Assembly: GCA_028694115.1 (NCBI GenBank)
Contig: JAQUUB010000190.1
Span: 1-5,648 of the forward strand
Direction: 5' to 3'
DNA: 5,648 bases
Source of the DNA: Lachnospiraceae bacterium
GTDB lineage: Bacteria > Bacillota_A > Clostridia > Lachnospirales > Lachnospiraceae
Translations under genes and position numbers: made by a program
Shown: one piece after another, positions 1 to 5,648 of the stretch
Layout of the letters: each line of letters opens with the position of its first letter
Position numbering within the stretch: position 1 is the stretch's first letter
The notes under the pieces: model-generated
Told to the model about the DNA's origin: nothing
Seen by the model: the letters and a program-made list of their open reading frames with translations, nothing else
Database searches by the model: none

Positions 1-2
1 TT

Positions 3-3000
3 CCTAATACGTCAGTGGTAGATTTGGGTGATACCCAAAAAACAAACGATAAGGGCGTCCTTACCTTGAATGGATATACCTGCTATGCACATTCTGGTAA
101 TGATGTATATGGTCTATATATTAAGGGTGCTACTAGTAGTGTCACACTGAGAGCAGTTAATAATCTTGATACACAGATGGGAACAGATGGTAATGAATCC
201 GTAAAAGATACCGAAGCAGAAAAGAAGCAGACGGGCATCGATGCATATTATACTGGAACTATTCTTACAACAATGGATATTAGTAAGGATAAGATGACAG
301 TTGTTAAGATGTTCGGATCAGATGAAGGTGAAACCTATACTACAGCTGAATTTTATGTAGTTAGAACAACAGAATTTAATGCGGAAGAAAAGAAAGCAGA
401 GGGCGTTCAGGAAGATGCAATTGCATCTTACGAGCCAGTTCATGCAGATGCAGACGATTTAGACACAGGTTCTACAACAGGAACAATTTCTGTAACTGCT
501 ATTGTTTTTTATGATGTAGTGGATGAAAATGGAAATGTTACTGGAAGAAAGTATTATTCTACACCAGTATCAATTCGAGTAGAAGAATATACATCAAAGA
601 ATTATATTGAACAGGTATATGGCAGTTATGATGCCATTGCAGAACGATTAGTAGCACTTGATAAGCAGATTGCAGATTTACAAGCACAACTTGATTCTGC
701 TGATGTGGGTTCTGTAGAAGAGCTTACAAAAGAATTAAACGATTTTAAGATTGCCTACGCTAAAATTGTTGCAACATTGGAAGAGTTTTTATCAAAAAAT
801 GAATCAGATGCATCAGGATATTTTGGAACTTCCACAGATGAAAATACTGGTGAAATATCAGATGTAGTATTCATTGAAGGAAATCCTACAGGCTATGAAG
901 ACAGTGGTAAAAAAGATGCAGATGGAAATACTATCTACAATGTATCTTATGATGCTGATGGTGACGGACAGAAAGAAGATATTCACATTGTTGTAAAAGA
1001 TGATGGTGTCCATGTTGTTGATGCTGATGGAAATCCGGTAAAGGATAATAATGACAAAGAAATAATTTTCAAGGATACATTAGGAGCATTGGAGCGTCAG
1101 GCGGCAGCTCAACTGGCAAGCATTAAAGCAGATTTGAAGGTATATGAAGACGGTTTGAAAGCTATTAAGGATGCACTTTCAGATGCAGGATATGATATTG
1201 TAGAAGGTGATAATGAGTATTCTCAGATAGTTGATGCAGTTAATGATATGGCTAGTAAAGTAGATTCCTTAACAGGTGATTTAAGTGCAGCTAATAATCA
1301 GATTGACAGTTATGCGTCTGCATTAGATGCAATTTATAATAAGTTAACTGGTTCTACATTGAAAGCAGATGAAATAACTGGATTGGCAAATGCATTAAAT
1401 GCTATTGTTGGAAAGATTCAGTCATTACAGAATGATTTGTCTGTTGCCCAGGCAACTGTAACAGATTTAAGAACACAATTAAGTAGTGAACAAAGTAAGG
1501 TTTCACAGCTCCAAACAGAATTAGATTCTACAAAGGGAGAATTAGAAAAGGCAGAATCTAGTCTTGAAGCAGCAAAACAGGAAAAAGATGATTTGCAGGC
1601 TCAATATGAAGAGGCTATAAAAAATGGAGATGAAGCAGCAGCGGCAGCATTAAAAGAACAGATTGATGCTAAAAATGCAGCTATACAGGAACTTGAAACT
1701 ACAAAGAAAAATCTTGAACAGAAAGAGCAGGATTTGAAGGATGCACAGGACACAGTAAAAGCATTACAAGATCAGATAGATGCAAAGGATGCAGAAATAA
1801 CAGATTTAAAGAAACGTCTGGATGCATTAACTTCTTCAGCAGAAGGCTTTAAAATGACTGTAGATACAGCAAATACATTATTTGGATTAGAACTTGCAGA
1901 GGGTACATCTGATGAAGATGTGTTGGCAGCAATCCAGGATTATGTTTCAACAAAGGTTAGTACCGATGAAACAATCAAAAAGATCCAGGCACTTGTAAAT
2001 TCGACAAATACTGGAGATAAACTTGTAGCAGATGTTGAATCATCAATTGGTAGCGGAACAGGTGATGGAGATTATAAGAGTGGATATGATACAGGCTATG
2101 CGGAAGGAGTAGCATCAGTAGATGTTTCAACAAATGGAGAAACATATAAAAATGCATATGCTGCTGGTGTGGCATCAGTAGATGTTTCAGTAAATGGGGT
2201 TACTTATAAGAGTGGCTACAGTGCAGGATATAAAGCAGGTGCGGAATCAGCAGGAACCAACACAGGAAGTGGAGATTATACAACTGGTTATAATGCAGGA
2301 TATTCAGCAGGTGTGGCTAGCGTAGACACTTCAAAGAATTATTCATCAGGCTACAACACCGGATATGCTGCGGGATATAAAGCAGGAGAATCAAAAAATA
2401 ATGGTACTGAAAATAGTTCAGCACTTACAGGCCAGATTACTTCATTAACAAATGAAGTAAATAAATTGACTTCTTCAAATACATCTCTTACAAATCAGGT
2501 GACAACATTGACTAGTGAAAATTCCACACTAAAAAATCAGGTTTCAAATTTGACCAGCCAGGTGGACACATTGAAGAACAGTAAAACAACAAGTAGTACC
2601 ACAAGTACTACAACTGGAAGTGCTACAGCAAGCACGAATAAGACAACTGGAACAGCATCCACAACTACACCGACAGCAGCATCTACAGGTGGAGCAAGCA
2701 GTACAAATAAAACAGATACTACATCGGAAGATGATAAGCCACAGGCAGTTGATGAAAGTATTGATTATGAAGGAAGTACTCAAAACAATGCAATAAATAC
2801 ACAGCCAAGTGGTTTGGGTTATTATGTAGAAAGAAAGTTACCTTCTGATACATCAACAATAGCTAATGGTCAGTTTGCAGTAGTAAAGATAAATCAATTA
2901 TCAGGAGATAAGGCAGTTACCATTAAAACAAACGCAAAATCTTATGTTGCGGCATCATCAACAGAACAAGGCAATGCATTTAAAGTTATTTCATATTATA

Positions 3001-3527
3001 TGAATCACTTAAACGAATTAGGAACACTGGGAGATTCTGAAATAAAGTCTGCAGCAACGGATAATAGTAAAATAGTTACAGCAGATGAAGTGATGTCTTT
3101 TGATTTTGAAGCAAGTGAAGAACAACAAAAAGCCATTGAAAATGGAGAGACAGTTGATTTAAAGATTACGGCAGACAAAATCGAAAATGGCGCATTATAT
3201 CTGATCGTACACGAAAGCAAAGTAAGAACAGGTACTTATGATGTGCTTTTAGCAAGAGCAAATCAGAATGAACTTTTAATTAATGTACCTGATTTATCAC
3301 CAGTTACAATTGCTAAACTTACTGTAGATAGTGCAGAAGAAATTACTACAACTGAGTTGGTAAATGATGATACGGAGCCAGAAGTACTTCAGGAAAGCAC
3401 AGAAAGTAACACCGGATTCAGAATTGTGATGTATATTTTGCTCATTGTAGCGATAGGCGGATTGGTAGTGCTGTTCGTAATAATGAAGAAAAAAGATGCA
3501 TTACCAGATTTCCTTAAACGAAAATAG
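3..3527 (+). CDS. Large membrane-anchored surface fibre protein with coiled coils and GX3 repeats (5' end missing)
   Basis: The frame is open to the left edge, and the GTG at 15 has no ribosome binding site, so the true start and any signal peptide lie outside the window. Residues are numbered from that GTG. Seen in order: a beta-rich part (about 1-200); a short coiled coil (207-265); an acidic insert with three DADG motifs (301, 313, 336); helical sequence (356-466); a long charged coiled coil (467-605); GX3 tyrosine/glycine repeats (687-792); a leucine zipper (804-853); a Ser/Thr linker (858-904); a beta-type domain (about 920-1110); one membrane helix (1137-1157); and a basic tail of 13 residues. 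No LPXTG motif is present. I infer an extended fibre or adhesin-like protein, outside the cell and anchored at its C-terminus. Its ligand and family are unknown. No enzyme motif was recognised. It is followed by a terminator. Confidence 0.9.
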   Translation, partial: PNTSVVDLGDTQKTNDKGVLTLNGYTCYAHSGNDVYGLYIKGATSSVTLRAVNNLDTQMGTDGNESVKDTEAEKKQTGIDAYYTGTILTTMDISKDKMTVVKMFGSDEGETYTTAEFYVVRTTEFNAEEKKAEGVQEDAIASYEPVHADADDLDTGSTTGTISVTAIVFYDVVDENGNVTGRKYYSTPVSIRVEEYTSKNYIEQVYGSYDAIAERLVALDKQIADLQAQLDSADVGSVEELTKELNDFKIAYAKIVATLEEFLSKNESDASGYFGTSTDENTGEISDVVFIEGNPTGYEDSGKKDADGNTIYNVSYDADGDGQKEDIHIVVKDDGVHVVDADGNPVKDNNDKEIIFKDTLGALERQAAAQLASIKADLKVYEDGLKAIKDALSDAGYDIVEGDNEYSQIVDAVNDMASKVDSLTGDLSAANNQIDSYASALDAIYNKLTGSTLKADEITGLANALNAIVGKIQSLQNDLSVAQATVTDLRTQLSSEQSKVSQLQTELDSTKGELEKAESSLEAAKQEKDDLQAQYEEAIKNGDEAAAAALKEQIDAKNAAIQELETTKKNLEQKEQDLKDAQDTVKALQDQIDAKDAEITDLKKRLDALTSSAEGFKMTVDTANTLFGLELAEGTSDEDVLAAIQDYVSTKVSTDETIKKIQALVNSTNTGDKLVADVESSIGSGTGDGDYKSGYDTGYAEGVASVDVSTNGETYKNAYAAGVASVDVSVNGVTYKSGYSAGYKAGAESAGTNTGSGDYTTGYNAGYSAGVASVDTSKNYSSGYNTGYAAGYKAGESKNNGTENSSALTGQITSLTNEVNKLTSSNTSLTNQVTTLTSENSTLKNQVSNLTSQVDTLKNSKTTSSTTSTTTGSATASTNKTTGTASTTTPTAASTGGASSTNKTDTTSEDDKPQAVDESIDYEGSTQNNAINTQPSGLGYYVERKLPSDTSTIANGQFAVVKINQLSGDKAVTIKTNAKSYVAASSTEQGNAFKVISYYMNHLNELGTLGDSEIKSAATDNSKIVTADEVMSFDFEASEEQQKAIENGETVDLKITADKIENGALYLIVHESKVRTGTYDVLLARANQNELLINVPDLSPVTIAKLTVDSAEEITTTELVNDDTEPEVLQESTESNTGFRIVMYILLIVAIGGLVVLFVIMKKKDALPDFLKRK
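633..809 (+). other. Short coiled-coil segment within the fibre protein
   Basis: Residues about 207-265 (AIAERLVALDKQIADLQAQL and onward) show hydrophobic residues at 3-4 spacing with charged residues between. This is a predicted amphipathic helix or coiled coil. It directly follows the beta-rich N-terminal part and probably begins the stalk. Confidence 0.65.
915..1082 (+). other. Acidic insert with three DADG motifs, possible calcium-binding loops
   Basis: DADG occurs at residues 301, 313 and 336. The middle copy reads DADGDGQKED followed by IHIVV, which fits the DxDxDG...D pattern used by calcium-binding loops and by FG-GAP/integrin-like repeats. The insert separates two helical stretches. 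Calcium binding is inferred from the motif only; the -x-x-E position of a true EF-hand is not met. Confidence 0.5.
1413..1829 (+). other. Long charged coiled coil in the fibre protein
   Basis: Residues 467-605 form an almost proline-free and glycine-poor run, rich in Glu, Lys, Gln, Ala and Leu, with heptad spacing. Examples are VSQLQTELDSTKGELEKAES and KKNLEQKEQDLKDAQD. At 0.15 nm per helical residue this would be a rod of about 20 nm. Such rods are common in bacterial surface stalks and usually make dimers or trimers. Confidence 0.85.
2073..2390 (+). repeat. Five imperfect YxxGYxxGYxxG (GX3) protein repeats
   Basis: Repeats start at residues 687, 711, 731, 755 and 776, with unit lengths of 24, 20, 24 and 21 residues and a last partial unit. 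The core is Y-x-x-G-Y-x-x-G-Y-x-x-G, and three units continue with VASVD. Glycine every fourth residue resembles the GX3 helix-packing repeats known from FliH and the Yae1 family, but no homology is claimed. At DNA level an 18-base string (GCATCAGTAGATGTTTCA) recurs exactly at 2112 and 2172, showing that units have duplicated. Confidence 0.85.
2424..2573 (+). other. Perfect leucine zipper with few charges
   Basis: Leucine occupies residues 804, 811, 818, 825, 832, 839, 846 and 853, exactly seven heptads without a break. The partner core positions are I808, V815, N822, V829, N836, V843 and V850. Beta-branched residues at a, Leu at d and Asn at two a positions match the GCN4-like rule for parallel dimers. 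The outer positions are mostly Thr, Ser, Asn and Gln instead of the usual Glu and Lys. Confidence 0.85.
2586..2726 (+). other. Ser/Thr-rich low-complexity stalk
   Basis: Of the 47 residues 858-904, 31 are Ser or Thr, with scattered Gly, Ala, Asn and Lys and one Pro. Such linkers are typical of wall-spanning, often O-glycosylated, regions of surface proteins. Glycosylation is inferred, not shown. An antisense Cys-rich frame here is a by-product of ACA/AGT/ACT codons. Confidence 0.8.
3423..3524 (+). other. C-terminal transmembrane anchor and basic tail
   Basis: Residues 1137-1157 are 21 uncharged hydrophobic residues (IVMYILLIVAIGGLVVLFVI and one Met), followed by KKKDALPDFLKRK. By the positive-inside rule the tail is cytoplasmic and the rest of the protein is outside. 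There is no sortase motif before the helix, so the protein should stay membrane-bound. Confidence 0.9.
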
Positions 3528-3540
3528 TATTATAAATAAT

Positions 3541-3570
3541 AGGGGGAAGTGGAAAACCACTTCTCCTTTT
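3541..3570 (+). terminator. Intrinsic terminator after the fibre gene
   Basis: The left arm GGGGAAGTGG (3543-3552) pairs with CCACTTCTCC (3557-3566), with one G-T pair, around an AAAA loop (3553-3556). TTTT follows at 3567-3570. It begins 14 bases after the stop codon. The T-run is short, so some read-through to the next gene is possible. Confidence 0.85.
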
Positions 3571-3650
3571 ATGGAATTTACTGCTATTTTTTATGGTATA
3601 TGAATGCTTTTTCACAACAAAAACTAAGGGATAATCCTTTATCATGAACC

Positions 3651-3656
3651 TATAAT
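3651..3656 (+). promoter_or_regulatory. Possible -10 element before the small membrane protein gene
   Basis: A consensus TATAAT lies 21 bases before the start codon. No convincing -35 element is found 16-18 bases upstream, and there is no TG extension. If used, transcription would begin near 3663, at the ribosome binding site. An imperfect dyad AAGGGATAATCCTTT (3626-3640) sits just upstream. Confidence 0.3.
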
Positions 3657-3677
3657 AATTTACCAGGAGGTTATCAA

Positions 3678-4208
3678 ATGAATAAGAAAAAAAGTAATTT
3701 ATTGGAATCAAAGGGATTTAAAAATGCAATCAAAATAATGAATATTTGTTTAATAGTAGGACTAGTGTCTTATCTTATATTTGCGATTGCGTCACGTGCT
3801 GGATCGGGAAATGGAATGAATAATGCAAAAGAATTGTCTGTGTCTGGAAAAGAATATACAGAAACAGAGGTAGCGAGTGCAGATGCTGAAGCAACAGATC
3901 AGATGACTAATGTATATTATGCTCTGATACAAGGCTCTTATGCGGAAGTATCAGAGGGTAAGAAATTATCATTTGGACCAGACGGAAGTTTTGAAGGATT
4001 TTTCGATAATGAAAACCCTAATGTAACAGGGTATACATATGAAGTCCTTAATCCAGTAGAAGATTGTGATATAAGTTATGAAGCAAGTATTAATATTTAC
4101 AATGCAGATAAGAGTGTTTATGTGCAGTATAAGTTACTATTTGATCAAGATTCTAATATGCAGTTATATTATCCTGAATCAAAACAGTATATGCAGTTGT
4201 TATTTTAA
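3678..4208 (+). CDS. Small single-pass membrane protein with extracytoplasmic domain, function unknown
   Basis: The start is well fixed: AGGAGG at 3665-3670 lies 7 bases before the ATG. The 176-residue product has a Lys-rich N-terminus, one hydrophobic segment at about residues 18-38 (IKIMNICLIVGLVSYLIFAI) and then a polar region, so the bulk should lie outside the cell. No signal-peptidase AxA site or lipobox is convincing, although cleavage near AIASRA cannot be excluded. The C-terminal 85 residues alternate polar and aromatic or hydrophobic residues (LSFGPDGSFEGFF, YEASINIY, VYVQYKLLF, MQLYY), suggesting an antiparallel beta sheet or small barrel. I do not recognise the family. It lies 150 bases after the fibre gene with terminators on both sides, so it is probably its own transcription unit. 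A role next to the fibre protein is plausible but unproven. Confidence 0.88.
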   Translation: MNKKKSNLLESKGFKNAIKIMNICLIVGLVSYLIFAIASRAGSGNGMNNAKELSVSGKEYTETEVASADAEATDQMTNVYYALIQGSYAEVSEGKKLSFGPDGSFEGFFDNENPNVTGYTYEVLNPVEDCDISYEASINIYNADKSVYVQYKLLFDQDSNMQLYYPESKQYMQLLF

Positions 4209-4253
4209 ATGTTGAATTTCTGCTGTACTAATATAGAATTAAGGACGTACTCT

Positions 4254-4282
4254 AAAAAAGGCCAGAAGTTTCTGGCTTTTTT
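4254..4282 (+). terminator. Intrinsic terminator after the small membrane protein gene
   Basis: GCCAGA (4261-4266) pairs with TCTGGC (4271-4276) around AGTT and is followed by TTTTTT (4277-4282). The A-run at 4254-4259 extends the stem and makes it potentially active in both directions. Flanking ACGTA (4245-4249) and TACGT (4282-4286) can pair further. It separates the regulator gene from the upstream unit. Confidence 0.9.
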
Positions 4283-4338
4283 ACGTAGTGTATTGATAAG
4301 AAACGGATGAAATATCATTAAACATATGGAAACGATAA

Positions 4339-4367
4339 TTGACAAAAGAAAGATATAATGCTACAAT
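4339..4367 (+). promoter_or_regulatory. Strong sigma-A-type promoter of the regulator gene
   Basis: A perfect -35 TTGACA (4339-4344), a 17-base spacer and -10 TACAAT (4362-4367) preceded by an extended TGn (TGC, 4359-4361) make a near-consensus promoter. The predicted start of transcription is near 4374. A second TATAAT (4354-4359) lies inside the spacer but only 9 bases from TTGACA, so it would need another -35. Confidence 0.8.
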
Positions 4368-4373
4368 TTTTGC

Positions 4374-4380
4374 GAGGTGA
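4374..4380 (+). promoter_or_regulatory. Ribosome binding site that fixes the regulator start
   Basis: GAGGTGA lies 4 bases before the ATG at 4385. An in-frame ATG at 4358 sits inside the promoter, between the -35 and the proper -10, and has no such site. The start at 4385 is therefore preferred. The predicted transcript would begin at about this motif, giving a leader of only about 11 bases. Confidence 0.8.
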
Positions 4381-4384
4381 AAAA

Positions 4385-5110
4385 ATGACAGGAAACGAGT
4401 TTTTGAAATCTAAACGTGAAGATTGTGGCTACTCTATTAGACAATTTGCATCTGATATAGGCGTAAGCCCTAGAACAATAACGTATTATGAGTCTGGAGA
4501 GAAATCAATAGGTGCAATGTCCTTAAATAAATGTATTTATATGTTTCATACATTAGGAATGTCTATATATGATTTTTTCAATACCTTTTATCCTTATAAA
4601 GAGGTTATTGATGAAGAAAAGGAACGATGGCAAAAAGACAATCCCAGCGTATATAATTTTGGATTATTAAAAAAAAGATTGTATTTACGATTGGCACAGA
4701 TAAGAAAAAGAGAACGATTAGGAGAAGCCGATTTAGAGGAATTAACGGAAATGTATGAGTCTTTTTTCAAGAATGATGCTATATCATATCTGGAAAGTAA
4801 TGATATTTCGGTTGTGGATTACGAAAAATATGTAAAACCAATTTATTACAAAATTAAGGTGAAAATGAATGGACTTCCAGTGGATGAAATAGGGCATTCA
4901 ATTGTCGATGCACTGTGTAGAACAGACTATACACTTTCAGATGTGGCTATGATGTGTGATATATCAAAGCAACACTTAAATCAGTGTATAAATGGAAATT
5001 TTGATTTTGGGGCGATGCATGTATATACAGCACTTAAGCTTAGTTACTTATTGGAACTGGACTTTGAAAAAATATTTGTGAAAAAATCAATTAAAAATGC
5101 AAGAAGTTGA
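4385..5110 (+). CDS. Regulator with two XRE-type helix-turn-helix domains
   Basis: The product is 241 residues from ATG 4385. Residues 6-65 are a typical XRE/Cro-type DNA-binding domain: SIRQFASDIGVSPRTITYYE gives the two helices, followed by SG and ending DFF. A second, weaker copy lies at residues 182-231 (TLSDVAMMCDISKQHLNQCI and onward), aligned without gaps to residues 16-65. The middle (66-165) is charged and probably helical, with no sensor domain that I recognise. It is cytoplasmic and should bind DNA, possibly as a pseudo-symmetric single chain. Targets are unknown: its own promoter, the following gene and the surface genes are candidates by position only. No clear terminator separates it from the next gene 67 bases on, so read-through is possible. 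Confidence 0.9.
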   Translation: MTGNEFLKSKREDCGYSIRQFASDIGVSPRTITYYESGEKSIGAMSLNKCIYMFHTLGMSIYDFFNTFYPYKEVIDEEKERWQKDNPSVYNFGLLKKRLYLRLAQIRKRERLGEADLEELTEMYESFFKNDAISYLESNDISVVDYEKYVKPIYYKIKVKMNGLPVDEIGHSIVDALCRTDYTLSDVAMMCDISKQHLNQCINGNFDFGAMHVYTALKLSYLLELDFEKIFVKKSIKNARS

Positions 5111-5144
5111 CTATAACAAAACAAAAAGCACTTTGTTTTTCGGT

Positions 5145-5154
5145 AAGATATAAT
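5145..5154 (+). promoter_or_regulatory. Possible -10 element shared with the regulator gene
   Basis: AAGATATAAT here is identical to 4350-4359 before the regulator gene, and both copies lie 23-25 bases before their start codon. TATAAT is a perfect -10, but the bases 17 upstream (AAGCAC) do not make a -35. It may be an activator-dependent promoter or chance in AT-rich DNA. Confidence 0.35.
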
Positions 5155-5177
5155 TATTGAAAACGAGGTGTTTTTTT

Positions 5178-5648
5178 ATGATTGAAAATAAAAAAAGTTT
5201 TATAGATAAATTTCATATATCAGAAGCAAGATATGTCATGCTCTTTTCGTTTGAAAATATTTACGGAATATTCAGACCAAAAGAGTTTATTAGAGATACA
5301 AATGACAGTAGTTATTATAATCTGGAGAGTTTTACAATTTATGATAATGATTCTCCTGATGATGTATTAAAGGATATTGTATATATGGAGCACGCTCGCA
5401 GACTTAAATTGCGTTTTAATGATGTGATCTGTATTAAATTAAATGGATTTGTAATAAGCTATCGTTTTTGCGGTTCTATGAATAATCATAAGCTGGATAC
5501 CAGTCGATTTTCTATAATATCAGATTTTTTGAAAAAGGAAAGAGAGTCGTACATTTCGGCTTTGCATAAAGAAAACATGGTATTAAGTATATTGGAAGGT
5601 CTGTTATATAGCATAGCATCTTTTGATTTGAAAAAGTATAAAGTATAT
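5178..5648 (+). CDS. Unknown protein, 3' end cut by the window edge
   Basis: An open frame of 157 codons starts at ATG 5178, with GAGGTG at 5165-5170 and a spacer of seven T, and runs in frame to the last base. The visible product begins MIENKKSFIDKFHISEARYV. It has no signal peptide, membrane helix or known catalytic motif. It looks cytoplasmic and mixed alpha/beta: strand-like stretches (VMLFSFENIYGIF, DVICIKLNGFVISYRF) come first, then a helical part from about residue 118 (ISDFLKKERESYISALHKEN) onward. Codon usage and base composition match the neighbours. It follows the helix-turn-helix gene by 67 bases, so it may be co-expressed with it. A toxin, effector or accessory regulator cannot be told apart, and I assign no function. 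Confidence 0.8.
   Translation, partial: MIENKKSFIDKFHISEARYVMLFSFENIYGIFRPKEFIRDTNDSSYYNLESFTIYDNDSPDDVLKDIVYMEHARRLKLRFNDVICIKLNGFVISYRFCGSMNNHKLDTSRFSIISDFLKKERESYISALHKENMVLSILEGLLYSIASFDLKKYKVY

Noticed and set aside
15..17. GTG as the real start of the large protein
   Set aside because: The frame is open to the window edge, no ribosome binding site precedes it, and no signal peptide follows although the C-terminal anchor requires export.
1975..2175. Antisense His/Leu-rich open frame of 66 codons
   Set aside because: Shadow of the Gly/Tyr repeat region, with low-complexity composition and no start signal.
2544..2783. Antisense Cys-rich open frame of 79 codons
   Set aside because: It is the mirror of the Ser/Thr-rich linker: ACA, AGT and ACT codons read backwards give Cys and related residues. 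It has no ribosome binding site and the sense frame is clearly coding.
3005..3220. Antisense open frame of 71 codons
   Set aside because: Fully inside the coding frame of the fibre protein and without a ribosome binding site or known similarity.
3626..3640. Dyad AAGGGATAATCCTTT as an operator
   Set aside because: Short, imperfect (one G-T pair) and in AT-rich spacer; no second copy in the window supports it.
3514..3711. Antisense open frame of 65 codons across the intergenic region
   Set aside because: It runs through the terminator hairpin and into the start of the small membrane protein gene; no ribosome binding site, composition typical of AT-rich spacer.
4358..4384. Upstream in-frame ATG giving a nine-residue longer regulator
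   Set aside because: It lies between the -35 and the best -10 and has no ribosome binding site, while ATG 4385 has GAGGTGA at good spacing and begins right at the domain.
5118..5140. Possible AT-rich hairpin with T-run after the regulator gene
   Set aside because: AAAAC/AAG against CTTTGTTTT needs bulges and leaves too small a loop; the stem has almost no G-C pairs, so a terminator cannot be supported.

Overview
The window is AT-rich DNA with strong Shine-Dalgarno sequences, an extended -10 sigma-A-type promoter and compact intrinsic terminators. Together these suggest a low-GC Firmicute, most likely an anaerobic gut clostridium of the Lachnospiraceae type. That placement is inferred from style, not from a marker gene. 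All four genes lie on the + strand, and no RNA gene, CRISPR array, insertion sequence or attachment site is visible.

Left part (1-3527): the 3' portion, at least 1174 codons, of a very large secreted surface protein whose start lies before the window. In order it has a beta-rich N-terminal part, a short coiled coil, an acidic DADG-containing insert, a long charged coiled coil, five glycine/tyrosine GX3 repeats, a perfect but almost uncharged leucine zipper, a Ser/Thr-rich stalk, a beta-type membrane-proximal domain, and a C-terminal transmembrane anchor with a basic tail. It reads as an extended cell-surface fibre held in the membrane rather than by sortase. A clear intrinsic terminator follows.

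Middle (3571-4282): a small protein of 176 residues with one N-terminal membrane segment and an extracytoplasmic domain. It has an excellent ribosome binding site and its own terminator. It may work with the fibre protein, since both face outside, but nothing in the sequence proves this.

Right part (4283-5648): a regulator gene with a near-consensus promoter, encoding a protein with an XRE-type helix-turn-helix at each end. After 67 bases comes the start of a further gene, cut by the window edge, whose product I cannot identify. These two genes share an AAGATATAAT upstream element and a GAGGTG ribosome binding site, so they may be related in control. The link between the regulator pair and the surface genes is only proximity.
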